DNA from: SLDF01 sp964537925
GTDB lineage: Bacteria; Bacteroidota; Bacteroidia; Chitinophagales; Saprospiraceae
NCBI GenBank assembly: GCA_964537925.1
Contig: CAZICV010000001.1
Location: forward strand, 558,001-622,000
DNA: 64,000 bases
Direction: 5' to 3'
Shown one piece after another: positions 15,777-24,800 of the stretch (the first letter of the stretch is position 1; each line of letters starts with the position of its first letter). Both the position numbers and the translations under genes were made by a program. The notes under the pieces were generated by a model. That model saw nothing but the letters and a program-made list of their open reading frames with translations. It was not told where the DNA came from and searched no databases.

Positions 15777-15796
15777 AAAAAAAATCGATTTTTTTT
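15777..15796. repeat. 20 bp A8-TCGA-T8 palindrome
   Basis: Eight A, TCGA, eight T: a perfect palindrome in the 266 base gap between the glycosyltransferase start (15650) and the barrel gene (15917). Without a GC-rich stem it is a poor terminator; it may be an operator, a bent-DNA element or an extruding cruciform. Apart from this the gap shows nothing recognisable. Confidence 0.6.
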
Positions 15797-15916
15797 CACC
15801 CGGCTTGATGACCTCTTCCCTGAGGCTCCTATTGAAGGTCGAACGTCCCCGATCAGCAAGCGTGAAAGGACGGGAGAGCATAAACAAATTCATCACCCCT
15901 TAACACCTACAACATT

Positions 15917-16624
15917 ATGAAGACTTTCAACATGATTCTCGCAGCCCTGATCCTTCCTATCTGCCTGTCTGCACAGATATCGATCGGACCCAAAGCAGGA
16001 CTGGCTCTTTATTCCTACAACCTGTCTACAGAACTCAACAACCAATGGGATGTAAGTATGAAACTCGGCTTCCACGCTGGTGTGGCCGTAGACATACCTT
16101 TCGGCATGTTTGGCCTGCAGATCGAAGCCCTCTACCTGCAAAAAGGCGGATACTGGACCTCTGAAGAAGGTTTCATCCTCACGGACGGCAACGGAAATCC
16201 TGTAGACATCGGCATCTATGAGTCCACAATGAGCACGAGTTACCTGGAGATCCCGATGCTGCTCAAGTACCACTTCAGGGGCAAGACATTCGGCGGATTC
16301 GTCATGGCAGGTCCACAGCTTGGTTTCGGTCTGAGCGGCAAGGCCAGCGACCGCTTTGTCGGCCAGACGCAGGATATCACTGCTGACGATGTAGAACTGG
16401 ATTTCGGCTCCAGCCGCAACGATTATTTCAAGTCGTCTGATTTTTCGCTGGCCTTCGGCGCAGGATTCTTCTACGAACTCGACTTTGGCAAAATCATCGT
16501 GGACGGCCGGTATGTCGCCGGGCTCTCCAATGTGCGCAACTCGTCCAATGCAGGCGATGCATTCAAAAACAGGGGACTGCTATTTTCGGTAGGCTATCTG
16601 TTCCCCTTGGGAGGTTACTGGTAA
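15917..16624 (+). CDS. outer-membrane beta-barrel protein, PorT-like
   Basis: A 235-residue protein with a clear signal peptide (MKTFNMILAALILPICLSAQ, cleavage after the AQ) and the start of the mature chain ISIGPKAGLALYSYN, the usual opening strand of Bacteroidota 8-stranded PorT-type barrels. The remainder alternates strands and turns (LGFHAGVAVDIPFGMFGLQIEALYLQKGG, YLEIPMLLKYHF, VMAGPQLGFGLSGKA, ALAFGAGFFYELDFG) and ends with a strand LLFSVGYLFPLGGYW with a terminal aromatic residue. Function unknown; such barrels occur in T9SS, adhesion and many others. It is the first gene of the cluster that continues with the zinc-ribbon and stator genes, 63 bases before the next start. Confidence 0.82.
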   Translation: MKTFNMILAALILPICLSAQISIGPKAGLALYSYNLSTELNNQWDVSMKLGFHAGVAVDIPFGMFGLQIEALYLQKGGYWTSEEGFILTDGNGNPVDIGIYESTMSTSYLEIPMLLKYHFRGKTFGGFVMAGPQLGFGLSGKASDRFVGQTQDITADDVELDFGSSRNDYFKSSDFSLAFGAGFFYELDFGKIIVDGRYVAGLSNVRNSSNAGDAFKNRGLLFSVGYLFPLGGYW

Positions 16625-16687
16625 CAGTAACCCTCCCTCCTCTTGCATAAACACCCGATTTCATCCTTCACATCAAAACCTCCTGAC

Positions 16688-17110
16688 ATGAGATGCCTGA
16701 ACTGCGGAAATAGTCTCTCCGGCCACGACGCCACCTGCCCGCACTGCAACATACCGGTCAAAAGCTACGGAGTCATCTACAACGACCCGTCCCGGACTCA
16801 GCCGGAATCAGTACTTCCCAACGGGGAAGACCGCTGTGAAAACTGCCACTCCGTAATGACCTCGCACAGCACGCAATGTATCCACTGCAATTTCCCGAGG
16901 AAGAGAAAACCGGAAGTAGCGGCTGGACATGCTCCTGCAGCCAGTATCAACCCGTCCGAACCGACTATCGCCGTAAAGGACTCAGCCGACACCGGCTTCG
17001 TCTGGAACATGAACGGAGGAACAGCCCTCAACGGCAGAGACCGGGCCTCGTATCTGGGCGCATTCGGTCCCGGACTCCGGGTAGCTTATGCAAGACTTTC
17101 TTTTCGCTGA
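16688..17110 (+). CDS. double zinc-ribbon protein
   Basis: A 140-residue cytosolic protein. The start at 16688 (MRCLNCGNS) is used because the longer in-frame start lacks any similarity to known folds. It has two zinc-ribbon modules: CLNCGNSLSGHDATCPHC (C-x2-C, then C-x2-C) at residues 3-20 and CENCHSVMTSHSTQCIHC at about 43-60. A linker follows (about 65-105), then a C-terminal part with no recognised fold. Zinc ribbons of this sort usually contact a partner protein or nucleic acid. It sits between the barrel gene and the ExbD-like gene, 20 bases before the latter, so it is probably a component or regulator of that cluster. The unusual basic tail GLRVAYARLSFR might indicate a recent frameshift; I cannot tell. 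Confidence 0.7.
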   Translation: MRCLNCGNSLSGHDATCPHCNIPVKSYGVIYNDPSRTQPESVLPNGEDRCENCHSVMTSHSTQCIHCNFPRKRKPEVAAGHAPAASINPSEPTIAVKDSADTGFVWNMNGGTALNGRDRASYLGAFGPGLRVAYARLSFR

Positions 17111-17130
17111 CCCTCTAAAACATCCGGATT

Positions 17131-18090
17131 ATGAGAAAAGAAGTCAACGTATTCAACATAAGCTTCCTGGACCTGATGTCCGGCGCTTTTGCAGCAGTGA
17201 TCATCCTCTTCGTCATCGTACCGAAATCCGATATACAGATTGAAGAGTCCGACCGTTCGATAGAAGAGATGAAAACAGGTTTCCGCGAGATAGACAGTAT
17301 CATACAGTCCATGAGTGCGCGGATGAGTGAAGAGGAAATGGCCGTCTTCCTGTCCAGGACCAGCGCTGCCGAAGAGGAGCTCCGCTCTCTCGAAAACACC
17401 ACGAGAGCCCTCAAAGAACGCCTGGAAGAGACCAAACGACAGAACGTATCCCTTGAGCTGAAGCTCTCGCTCGCTGAGCGTAAACTAAAGGTACAGGAAA
17501 GCAACAAACCTGCCGCCGCAAAGAGAGATACTCCACGAAGCCCCTCGGCATCGCCGCAGTCATCCAGGCAGTCGGAAATAGCTACTACACCACCCGCAAG
17601 TAAAGACACTACGACAAGTAGTACCCGGCAATCCGAGAATACTGCCAGGGTAGAAGGAAAAGGAGACTTTCTCTTCGGTCTTAATCCTGCTTTTGTAGCG
17701 CTCGTCACCTGGGAAGACGCCAAAGCCGACGTGGATATCTACCTCAAGAAAGAGAACAGGTTCTGCGACGGACAAAACAGGAGCACCTCCTTCGGCAAGT
17801 GGATCAAGATGCCGCGCAAGTTCATGATCACCCCCAACGAGGCTATCATACAGCCGGAGATCGTGCCGGGCACTTACGAAGTGTACGCCCACCTGTACAG
17901 ACCGCGCAACTCGAGTACGACGATCAGCGGATTTGTTGCCATCAGCCCTAAGGATGGCGAACCCAGGAAGATCGACTTCGGACAGATCAACCTCAGCTCC
18001 TCGCCGCCTCCGTACCGGTCAGGCGGAGGCACGCTGATCGGTACGGTCACACTGACCGAAAATGATATCCAATTCAAAAGAAACCATTAA
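17131..18090 (+). CDS. ExbD/MotB-like stator subunit with periplasmic coiled coil and sandwich domain
   Basis: A 319-residue bitopic inner-membrane protein. A short cytosolic start leads into one membrane helix (about 10-32, NISFLDLMSGAFAAVIILFV). Asp14 in FLDLMSG occupies the position of the essential proton-carrying Asp of ExbD (FIDVMLVLLI) and MotB. Next comes a long charged coiled coil (about 35-125), a Ser/Pro/Thr-rich linker (about 130-170) and a C-terminal domain (about 175-319). The latter opens with FVALVTWEDAKADVDIYLKK, reminiscent of DUF2135/YfaP-type W-x-D-x-x-D-x-D-I beta-sandwiches and ending with a GTV-x-L-T-E strand. The channel partner is the next gene. So this is a proton-driven stator whose B subunit carries an unusual periplasmic domain. 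Target unknown. Confidence 0.72.
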   Translation: MRKEVNVFNISFLDLMSGAFAAVIILFVIVPKSDIQIEESDRSIEEMKTGFREIDSIIQSMSARMSEEEMAVFLSRTSAAEEELRSLENTTRALKERLEETKRQNVSLELKLSLAERKLKVQESNKPAAAKRDTPRSPSASPQSSRQSEIATTPPASKDTTTSSTRQSENTARVEGKGDFLFGLNPAFVALVTWEDAKADVDIYLKKENRFCDGQNRSTSFGKWIKMPRKFMITPNEAIIQPEIVPGTYEVYAHLYRPRNSSTTISGFVAISPKDGEPRKIDFGQINLSSSPPPYRSGGGTLIGTVTLTENDIQFKRNH

Positions 18091-18103
18091 AAAAACGCAT
18101 CCA

Positions 18104-18856
18104 ATGAACGAGAAATATACCAACCTGATCATCAGCCTCTGTATAGCCATCGCGATGCAAATGGCGTTCATGCTGCTGACTATGGCCAGCCCGGAAGGCT
18201 CCTTTATGCACCGCATCTGGATCATGCTGGGGGGCACTTTCCCGGACGGAATCATTCAGGGTATATCCTACTTCCTTTTCTTCTACGGGCTCTTCGAGAT
18301 ACGCCGCATTTCCCGCAACGTCCGCAAAGAAACGAAGGCTTTTGAGATGGGCCTGCTGCCTGAAACTGAACAGTTTGTACTACTTCCCGACGATGTCGCG
18401 AAACTGAAACTGACGATGATCGATATCGACCGCAAAGAGAAATTCATGCTGGTAGACCTGATCAAGAAAGCCTGCACCAAGTACCGTTCCAGTCATTCAA
18501 TCAGCGAAACGATGGAGCTGATCTCCAAACAGGCCGGTATCAACCAGCGCAACGCTGAAAGCGAACAGTCGATCATACGGTACATTGCATGGGCTATCCC
18601 TTCAGTCGGTTTCATCGGTACGGTGGTCGGTATCGCCGCTTCCCTCGGAGCCGCCAAGGACGCTGTCAGCAGCGCCGGTATCAAAAAGATCACGGACCTG
18701 ATGAATATCGCCTTCGATACGACACTGGTAGCGCTGGTACTGAGCCTGATACTGATGTTCTTCTACCACCAGATACAGGAGCAGGTCGAGAAGATACACG
18801 CCAACATGGAGTCCTATGTACTGGAAAACCTGATCAATCGCCTGTACACGGCCTAG
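18104..18856 (+). CDS. MotA/TolQ/ExbB-family proton channel subunit
   Basis: A 250-residue inner-membrane protein with four predicted helices (about 5-25, 42-62, 152-175 and 196-216). The last two hold the family core: AIPSVGFIGTVVGIAASLGAA, corresponding to lPsLGLLGTVxGi, and MNIAFDTTLVALVLSLILMFFYH, corresponding to the L-x-T-T-x-x-G-L helix. A cytosolic loop of about 90 residues lies between helices 2 and 3. The start at 18104 (MNEKYTN) is chosen 13 bases after the ExbD-like stop; an upstream in-frame ATG at 18062 would overlap that gene. A and B subunits of stators normally form a 5:2 rotary complex; these two adjacent genes are the obvious pair. No TonB, Tol or flagellar gene accompanies them. 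Confidence 0.85.
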   Translation: MNEKYTNLIISLCIAIAMQMAFMLLTMASPEGSFMHRIWIMLGGTFPDGIIQGISYFLFFYGLFEIRRISRNVRKETKAFEMGLLPETEQFVLLPDDVAKLKLTMIDIDRKEKFMLVDLIKKACTKYRSSHSISETMELISKQAGINQRNAESEQSIIRYIAWAIPSVGFIGTVVGIAASLGAAKDAVSSAGIKKITDLMNIAFDTTLVALVLSLILMFFYHQIQEQVEKIHANMESYVLENLINRLYTA

Positions 18857-18928
18857 ACCGCCACAGCTCCAAAGAGACCACTCATTCTGGGATCCCATCA
18901 GGGTGGATGAGTGTGTTTATGCAACCTT

Positions 18929-18968
18929 GTCCCCGGAAGCGCTTGCCTGCAACCGGGGGCTTTTTTTG
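18929..18968 (+). terminator. terminator of the stator cluster
   Basis: A GC-rich stem GTCCCCGG/CCGGGGGC (from 18929 and 18953) with a 16 base loop is followed by seven T. It ends the operon about 75 bases after the ExbB-like stop. Confidence 0.8.
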
Positions 18969-19031
18969 TTAAGAGTTGTTAAATCCTGGCGGCAAGCCCC
19001 TTGAAAGCAATGATTTAGTGCTATCTTGTAG

Positions 19032-19039
19032 TATATTTG
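19032..19039 (+). promoter_or_regulatory. -7 box TATATTTG of the cysteine-rich protein gene
   Basis: Exact match to the Bacteroidota -7 consensus TAnnTTTG, 36 bases upstream of the start codon. No clear TTTG -33 element was seen at the right distance. Confidence 0.5.
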
Positions 19040-19074
19040 ATTCTCTATTAATACAGACCACAAAAACAACTATC

Positions 19075-19551
19075 ATGAAAAAATTCATTCTCGTATCTTC
19101 TCTTTTCCTGGGAGCGATGACACTTGGTTTCCAGGCTGAGGCGCAGTGTGGCAAGTCTGCTGCTGCAGCTACTTCCTGCTCCAAAGAAAAATCCAGCTGT
19201 GCAGCTAAAGGCACTGCTTCCGTTGAGAAATCCGAAGCTATGCTTACTGCTATGCAGACTCAGGGAGTAGAAGAGAAGGTATGCTCTCACTCCGGTACTG
19301 CTTCTTATTATGTGAAGCAGGTCAGCGAGACGAGCGGTGAGGCTTCCATGACTGAAGTAGCTTATGACAGTCAGCTTGGCAGGTTTGTCAATATCTCTCC
19401 TTCAGCAGGCAAAGCTTGCTGCAAATCAGGCTCTGCCGAAGCTAAGGCTTGCAGCGCTAAGGAAGGCGCTTCCGGCAAGGCTTGCTGCAAAGGCAAAGGT
19501 TCTGCAGGGACTTCTGACGCGAAAGCTGTAAAGACCAGTCTGAACCAATAA
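19075..19551 (+). CDS. small cysteine-rich exported protein
   Basis: A 158-residue protein with a clean signal peptide (MKKFILVSSLFLGAMTLGFQAEAQ). The start at 19075 is chosen for this reason over upstream in-frame ATGs. The mature chain is very rich in Ala, Ser, Lys and Cys: nine Cys, with paired CC motifs spaced as GKACCKSGS and GKACCKGKG near the C-terminus and CSHSG in the middle. A short folded-looking part (about 60-110, GVEEKVCSHSGTASYYVKQV, then EVAYDSQLGRFVNIS) separates the two Cys-rich regions. No family recognised. The low-complexity Cys/Lys/Gly tail could bind metal or form disulphide crosslinks. It is a single gene with its own promoter box and a strong terminator, suggesting high expression. 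Confidence 0.75.
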   Translation: MKKFILVSSLFLGAMTLGFQAEAQCGKSAAAATSCSKEKSSCAAKGTASVEKSEAMLTAMQTQGVEEKVCSHSGTASYYVKQVSETSGEASMTEVAYDSQLGRFVNISPSAGKACCKSGSAEAKACSAKEGASGKACCKGKGSAGTSDAKAVKTSLNQ

Positions 19552-19574
19552 TCCGGTCAGGCTATCAAGACCTA

Positions 19575-19608
19575 AAAGCCGGGGATCGTTTGATCCCCGG
19601 CTTTTTTT
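19575..19608 (+). terminator. strong terminator after the cysteine-rich protein gene
   Basis: A perfect 13 bp stem AAAGCCGGGGATC/GATCCCCGGCTTT with a 4 base loop is followed by a T tract. It isolates the cysteine-rich gene from hutU. Confidence 0.93.
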
Positions 19609-19669
19609 ATGCTTTATCCGAGCCCTGCCAAATTCGTAGTTTTACGACCAGAACCGAGAAAGACACACC

Positions 19670-21703
19670 ATGCAGTCCAGTACTTCGATCACGGATTTCC
19701 AACAAGCCATACGAACCGGTATACCAGAGCACCTGCCGCCTCCACGCCCCATCGACCCTACTGTCAGCCATGCCCCGGTGCGCAATATCAGCTCTTTGAG
19801 CCCGGATGACAGGAAGCTGGCCGTACGCAATGCCCTGCGCTACTTTCCAAGGGAATGGCACGAAGAACTCATGCCGGAATTTGCCGAAGAACTGCTTCGC
19901 TACGGGCGTATCTATATGCACCGATTCCGGCCGGAGTACCCGATACATGCAAGACCGATCAGCGACTATCCGTACAAGACCCGCGAAGCGGCAGCGATCA
20001 TGCTGATGATCCACAATAACCTGGATCCTAAGATCGCCAAGCACCCCCACGAACTGATCACTTACGGCGGCAACGGAGCAGTATTCCAGAACTGGGCCCA
20101 GTACCTGCTCACGATGCGCTACCTGTCGGAGATGTCCAGGGACCAGACATTGGTGATGTACAGCGGGCATCCGATGGGACTCTTCCCTTCTCATCCAGAG
20201 GCCCCCCGCGTAGTAGTGACCAACGGCATGATGATCCCCAACTACTCTTCCAAGGAAGACTGGAACCGGTACAATGCACTGGGGGTGACCCAGTATGGCC
20301 AGATGACCGCAGGATCCTATATGTATATCGGTCCCCAGGGTATCGTACACGGGACCACCATCACCCTGCTCAATGCAGGCCGGAAGAACGGGTGGGGTAC
20401 ATCCGACCTGAAAGGCTGTCTGTACGTGACTTCAGGGCTGGGTGGTATGTCGGGTGCACAGGCGCTCGCAGCTGTGATCGTCGGCGCTGTCGGCATCATA
20501 GCAGAGACTGATCCCGATGCAGTACAGCAGCGGGTCACCGACGGCTATATAGACGCAGAGCACGTCTTCACGGGTCTCGACACCCTGATGCAAAAGGCGC
20601 TGGTATGCAAAGAACAGGGGCTGGCCATAGCCCTTGTCTACCAGGGTAACGTAGTAGACCTCTGGGAATACCTCGCTAATGCCGGTATACAGGTCGAGCT
20701 GGGTTCAGACCAGACCTCCCTGCACAATATCGATGACTGCGGATATACACCGGCCGGTTATACATTCGAAGCGGCCAAAGAACTGCTGCTGAAAGACAAA
20801 CCCGCTTTCATAGATGCGGTAAGATCCTCTCTGTGCAGGCATGTAGACGCTGTCAACCGCCTTGCTTCACGTGGCATGTATTTCTGGGACTACGGCAATG
20901 CCTTCCTGAAAGAGGCGGGAGAAGCCGGGGCCGATGTATGGAAAGATCGCAGCAAGGGTACTTACAGGTACGCATCCTATGTAGAGGACATCATGGGCCC
21001 GATGTGTTTCGATTACGGCTTCGGGCCGTTCAGGTGGGTCTGTACGTCCGGTGACCAGGCGGATCTGGCTCTGACAGACCGACTTGCCGAACAAGTACTG
21101 CAGCAGCAACTGGCAGAAGCCCCCTCCGAAATACACGGACAGCTTCGCGACAACATCCTGTGGATACGTGAAGCGCATCAGAACATACCCGTAGTAGGTT
21201 CGCTGGCGAGGATACTATATGCCGACGCCAAAGGCAGGATCGGTATTGCAGACGCCTTCAACAAGGCCATAGCAGACGGGGACCTGAAAGCCCCTGTGGT
21301 CCTCGGCAGGGACCATCACGATGTCTCCGGCACGGATTCGCCCTACAGAGAAACCGCCAATATCTATGACGGGTCCCGCTACACGGCGGATATGGCCATA
21401 CACAATGTCATAGGCGATGCATTCCGGGGCGCTACCTGGGTATCTATACACAACGGCGGAGGCGTCGGCTGGGGAGAGGTCATCAACGGTGGTTTCGGGC
21501 TGGTGCTTGACGGGTCCGAAGAAGCTGCCCGCCGCCTGCATCGCATGCTCTTCTGGGACGTGAACAACGGCATCGCCCGCAGAGCATGGGCCCGTAATCC
21601 TGAGGCGCTGTTCGCTATACGGGAAGCTATGCAGCACAACCCACTCCTGAGTGTTACGCTGCCATACGAGGCAGATGAAGTAAAACTGGATCAGTTGTTC
21701 TGA
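19670..21703 (+). CDS. hutU: urocanate hydratase
   Basis: Adds water to urocanate to give imidazolonepropionate in histidine degradation, using tightly bound NAD+. The 677-residue protein contains the family signatures: TYGGNGAVFQNWAQYLLTMRYLSEM, LTMRYLS, GQMTAGSYMYIGPQGIVHGTTITLLNAGR, DLKGCLYVTSGLGGMSGAQ (NAD-binding), and near the end GRDHHDVSGTDSPYRETANIYDGS and SIHNGGGVGWGEVINGGFGLVLDG. It is longer than the roughly 555-residue Pseudomonas/Bacillus enzyme because of an N-terminal and inner extension, a known long form in Bacteroidota and animals. hutH, hutI and hutG are not adjacent, which is unusual for a hut gene; they must be elsewhere. Confidence 0.95.
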   Translation: MQSSTSITDFQQAIRTGIPEHLPPPRPIDPTVSHAPVRNISSLSPDDRKLAVRNALRYFPREWHEELMPEFAEELLRYGRIYMHRFRPEYPIHARPISDYPYKTREAAAIMLMIHNNLDPKIAKHPHELITYGGNGAVFQNWAQYLLTMRYLSEMSRDQTLVMYSGHPMGLFPSHPEAPRVVVTNGMMIPNYSSKEDWNRYNALGVTQYGQMTAGSYMYIGPQGIVHGTTITLLNAGRKNGWGTSDLKGCLYVTSGLGGMSGAQALAAVIVGAVGIIAETDPDAVQQRVTDGYIDAEHVFTGLDTLMQKALVCKEQGLAIALVYQGNVVDLWEYLANAGIQVELGSDQTSLHNIDDCGYTPAGYTFEAAKELLLKDKPAFIDAVRSSLCRHVDAVNRLASRGMYFWDYGNAFLKEAGEAGADVWKDRSKGTYRYASYVEDIMGPMCFDYGFGPFRWVCTSGDQADLALTDRLAEQVLQQQLAEAPSEIHGQLRDNILWIREAHQNIPVVGSLARILYADAKGRIGIADAFNKAIADGDLKAPVVLGRDHHDVSGTDSPYRETANIYDGSRYTADMAIHNVIGDAFRGATWVSIHNGGGVGWGEVINGGFGLVLDGSEEAARRLHRMLFWDVNNGIARRAWARNPEALFAIREAMQHNPLLSVTLPYEADEVKLDQLF

Positions 21704-21804
21704 TTTTCAATAACTTTATAGCAAGCGATCAGCTTTGTACCGCAACCGTACCGGAATAGTCGCCCGGCTGCGGAAGCAGGTGCTTTTCACCTCTCAGCAG
21801 GAAC

Positions 21805-24800
21805 ATGAAAATACAGCTCGCATGCCTGGTAGTCGCGATCACCCTGCTGTCGGGGATCCCGACCACTCCTTACACCGACAGCCTCCTGGCAGTAGCAGAC
21901 AAGGCTTACCGCGACAGCAATTACAAAAACCTGGCAGACACATACCGGCTGCTTGCCGGGCATTACCGGGAGGCGGGTCAGCCCGATAGTGCCGGGTACT
22001 ATGTCTCCATGTGGGGGCGCTACCTCGACATAGCGGGCCTGAAAGACTCAGCCAGGACATTGCTCGAAGAGCAGCTATCAGCGCTCTCCCCCCGCGATGA
22101 GGTCATCGCCAGCCTGCTCAGGCACGAGATCGCCTGCACCCGGCATGGCGGATCGGGGACACAGGCTGCCCTCCAGCAGATGCTTACCGGATACGAAGTG
22201 CTCAGGAGAGATAAAGGTCTGCCGCTTCAGCGCTTGGCTACCATCGAGTCGGACATCGCGATTTTCTATTCTACACTGCAGGATTACGACAAGGCCATCG
22301 AGTTTTACAAAAGATCCGGCGAGCGCACCAAAGCGATCAACGGGCTGTATCATCTCCGCTGCGGTGTGCATCACAACAACATATCGATCGCATACAGCGC
22401 CCGGGGAGAATACGATATGGCGCTTGCACACTGCGATACGGCGCTCATGATCTACACCAAAGTACTGGATAGTACAAACCATCGCCTCTCTGCAGTATAC
22501 AATAACTACAGCAACCTGTATTCGACACTTGGCAGATTCTCGGATGCAAAAGAAAACCTGCAAAAGGCGCTCGATATCAACAAAGCCAACGGCAGCAAGC
22601 TCCAGCTCGGGATGAACTATGCCAACATGGCCGGTCTGTATTTTACCTTATGGAACCTGGATAGTGCGCTTGCTTTTGTAAATCTCAGCCATGAGCTGTT
22701 TCAGGATATACTGCCCTCCGACCACTTTTACTTCGGAGACCTGTACAACCTGTTTTACATATATCACTACAACAACGGTGAGTACACGAGAGCGGAAGAA
22801 TATGCGCTGCTCAGCCGTGCCAACAGAGTACTCTATGCCGGCGAACACTCACTCGCAGTAGCCCAGTTGGACTTCAACCTGGGCAACCTGGCCATCAATC
22901 GCAGAGACTATGTCAAAGCCCGCGAATACCTTAATGCCTGCCTCCGGACGCGCGTCGCCGCCCTGGGAGAAGATAAAGTGATCACAGCCAATGTCTATGA
23001 GGCGCTGGCCCGTTGTGAAGCTGCCTTGGGTAACCGGCCCGGCGCCATCAAGCTCTTCGAAAAGACCTTGCAGGTGTACAGGAACAACCTCGGGCCGACG
23101 CACTACTACCTGGCCAGTACTTCTATGGAATTGGGCAGGGTATATCGCGATATGCGGCAAATAGATACAGCGCTCGTACTGGCAGACCAGGCGCTATCCA
23201 TACTGGCAGATGGCTGGCAACCGGCCAATGTCGCCTCCTACCCATCCGCAGATGATGTCAGCGAATCGCTTTACCTCGCTGAAGTGATCTTATTCAAAAA
23301 CGCTTGTTTGTCCATGCTGCCTGGCTATGACACAACCATAGCCACCGGCCAGGTTGAAGGTTACGACCTGGCACTCCACCACCTGGAAGAGCAGATGGTA
23401 CAAACCGGCTCTGTCCAGGCTATGCGTTCTTCGATGGCACTGTTTGACCGGCTGTGCAAGGAAGCCATCGATGTATCTTACTACCTGTACCAGCAGACCG
23501 GGCGTACGGAATGGGTGGACAAAGCTTATCTCTATACCGAAAAGACAAGGGCCATCCAGTTCAAGGATATATTACGCCAGCAGAGCGGCATCCGGTACGC
23601 CGATATACCCGACAGTCTGATCAAAAAAGAGCAGGACCTGAAAGTAAAGCTGGCACAACTCACTGCGGAAACCGCGGACAGATCCCCGGAGACTGACACC
23701 GGCCTGCTGGCAGCCGGTCACAAAGAAGCCCTCCTGAAACAGGAATACCACCAGCTTATCTCGGAGATCGAACACCGTTTTCCGGCTCATTACCAACTCA
23801 AATACAGCCTGCAGGTCGTCAGTACCGACTCGCTGCAGAGAAATATACTCAGCGGTGACCAGCAGATCCTGCAGTATGTATTCACCGACAGCCTTGCCTA
23901 CCTTTTCCGTATCTCCACAGATAGAGTGGACTGGCAGCTTCTCGGAGCGCGGGACTCCATCGAACGGGCGGCAGCCGAATTCCGGATCAGTATCCAGGAG
24001 ATCGCGCAAGACTGGGAAGACAAGGGGCAGCGGCTATACAATCTCCTGTTGGGTGACATGCATGGTCTCCCCGACCGAAGTGAGCTACTGATCGTTCCTG
24101 ACGATCAGTTGTACTATATCAGCTTCGAAGCGCTTTCGACAGGTCAGGGGGCTGAACTGTTGCTGGAGAGGCACGACATCCGGTACCTGTACAGCACGAC
24201 CGCTTACTATCACCAATCCAGGACTGTACGCAAGATCAATCCACGGCTTCGCTGGACAGGCTTTGCTCCAGGGTTTGAACAGGCTGATCTGTCCGGGACC
24301 TGCAGGCCGGAGCTGGGACCGCTGCCCTGGTCTGTTCAGATGGTCCGTGATATCGGTAAGCAACTGAAAGGCACACCCATACTAGGAGCATCGGCTACAC
24401 GCTCCAGTTTTCTTGACCTGGCGGCGCAGAGCCGCTTCATACACCTCGGCACCCATGCGCTGGCGGACGATACCAACCCTATGCGCTCCGCTATTTTACT
24501 TGCTCCCGGGACGACAGACAGTACTTACGCTTCTCTATATGCTTACGAGCTCTTTGGAATGCGCCTGCAAGCTGATTGTGCTGTATTGACGGGCTGCAAT
24601 ACAGGTATCGGCAGGCTTGAGAAGGCCGAAGGAATGGTATCGCTCGCAAAAGCATTTGCCTATGCCGGATGCCCCAGCCTGGTCGTGTCGCTCTGGTCCA
24701 TCGATGACGAACAAAGCAATCGCATTCTTTCCGCGTTTTATGACCGCATGCAGTCCGGCTCCAGGGTCGGCCGGTCGCTGGCAGAGGCTAAGCGCAGTTT

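Noticed and set aside
17131..18856. Zorya-type anti-phage system
   Set aside because: The stator pair resembles ZorA/ZorB in general layout only. No ZorC, ZorD helicase or ZorE nuclease is adjacent, and the B subunit lacks an OmpA-type domain.
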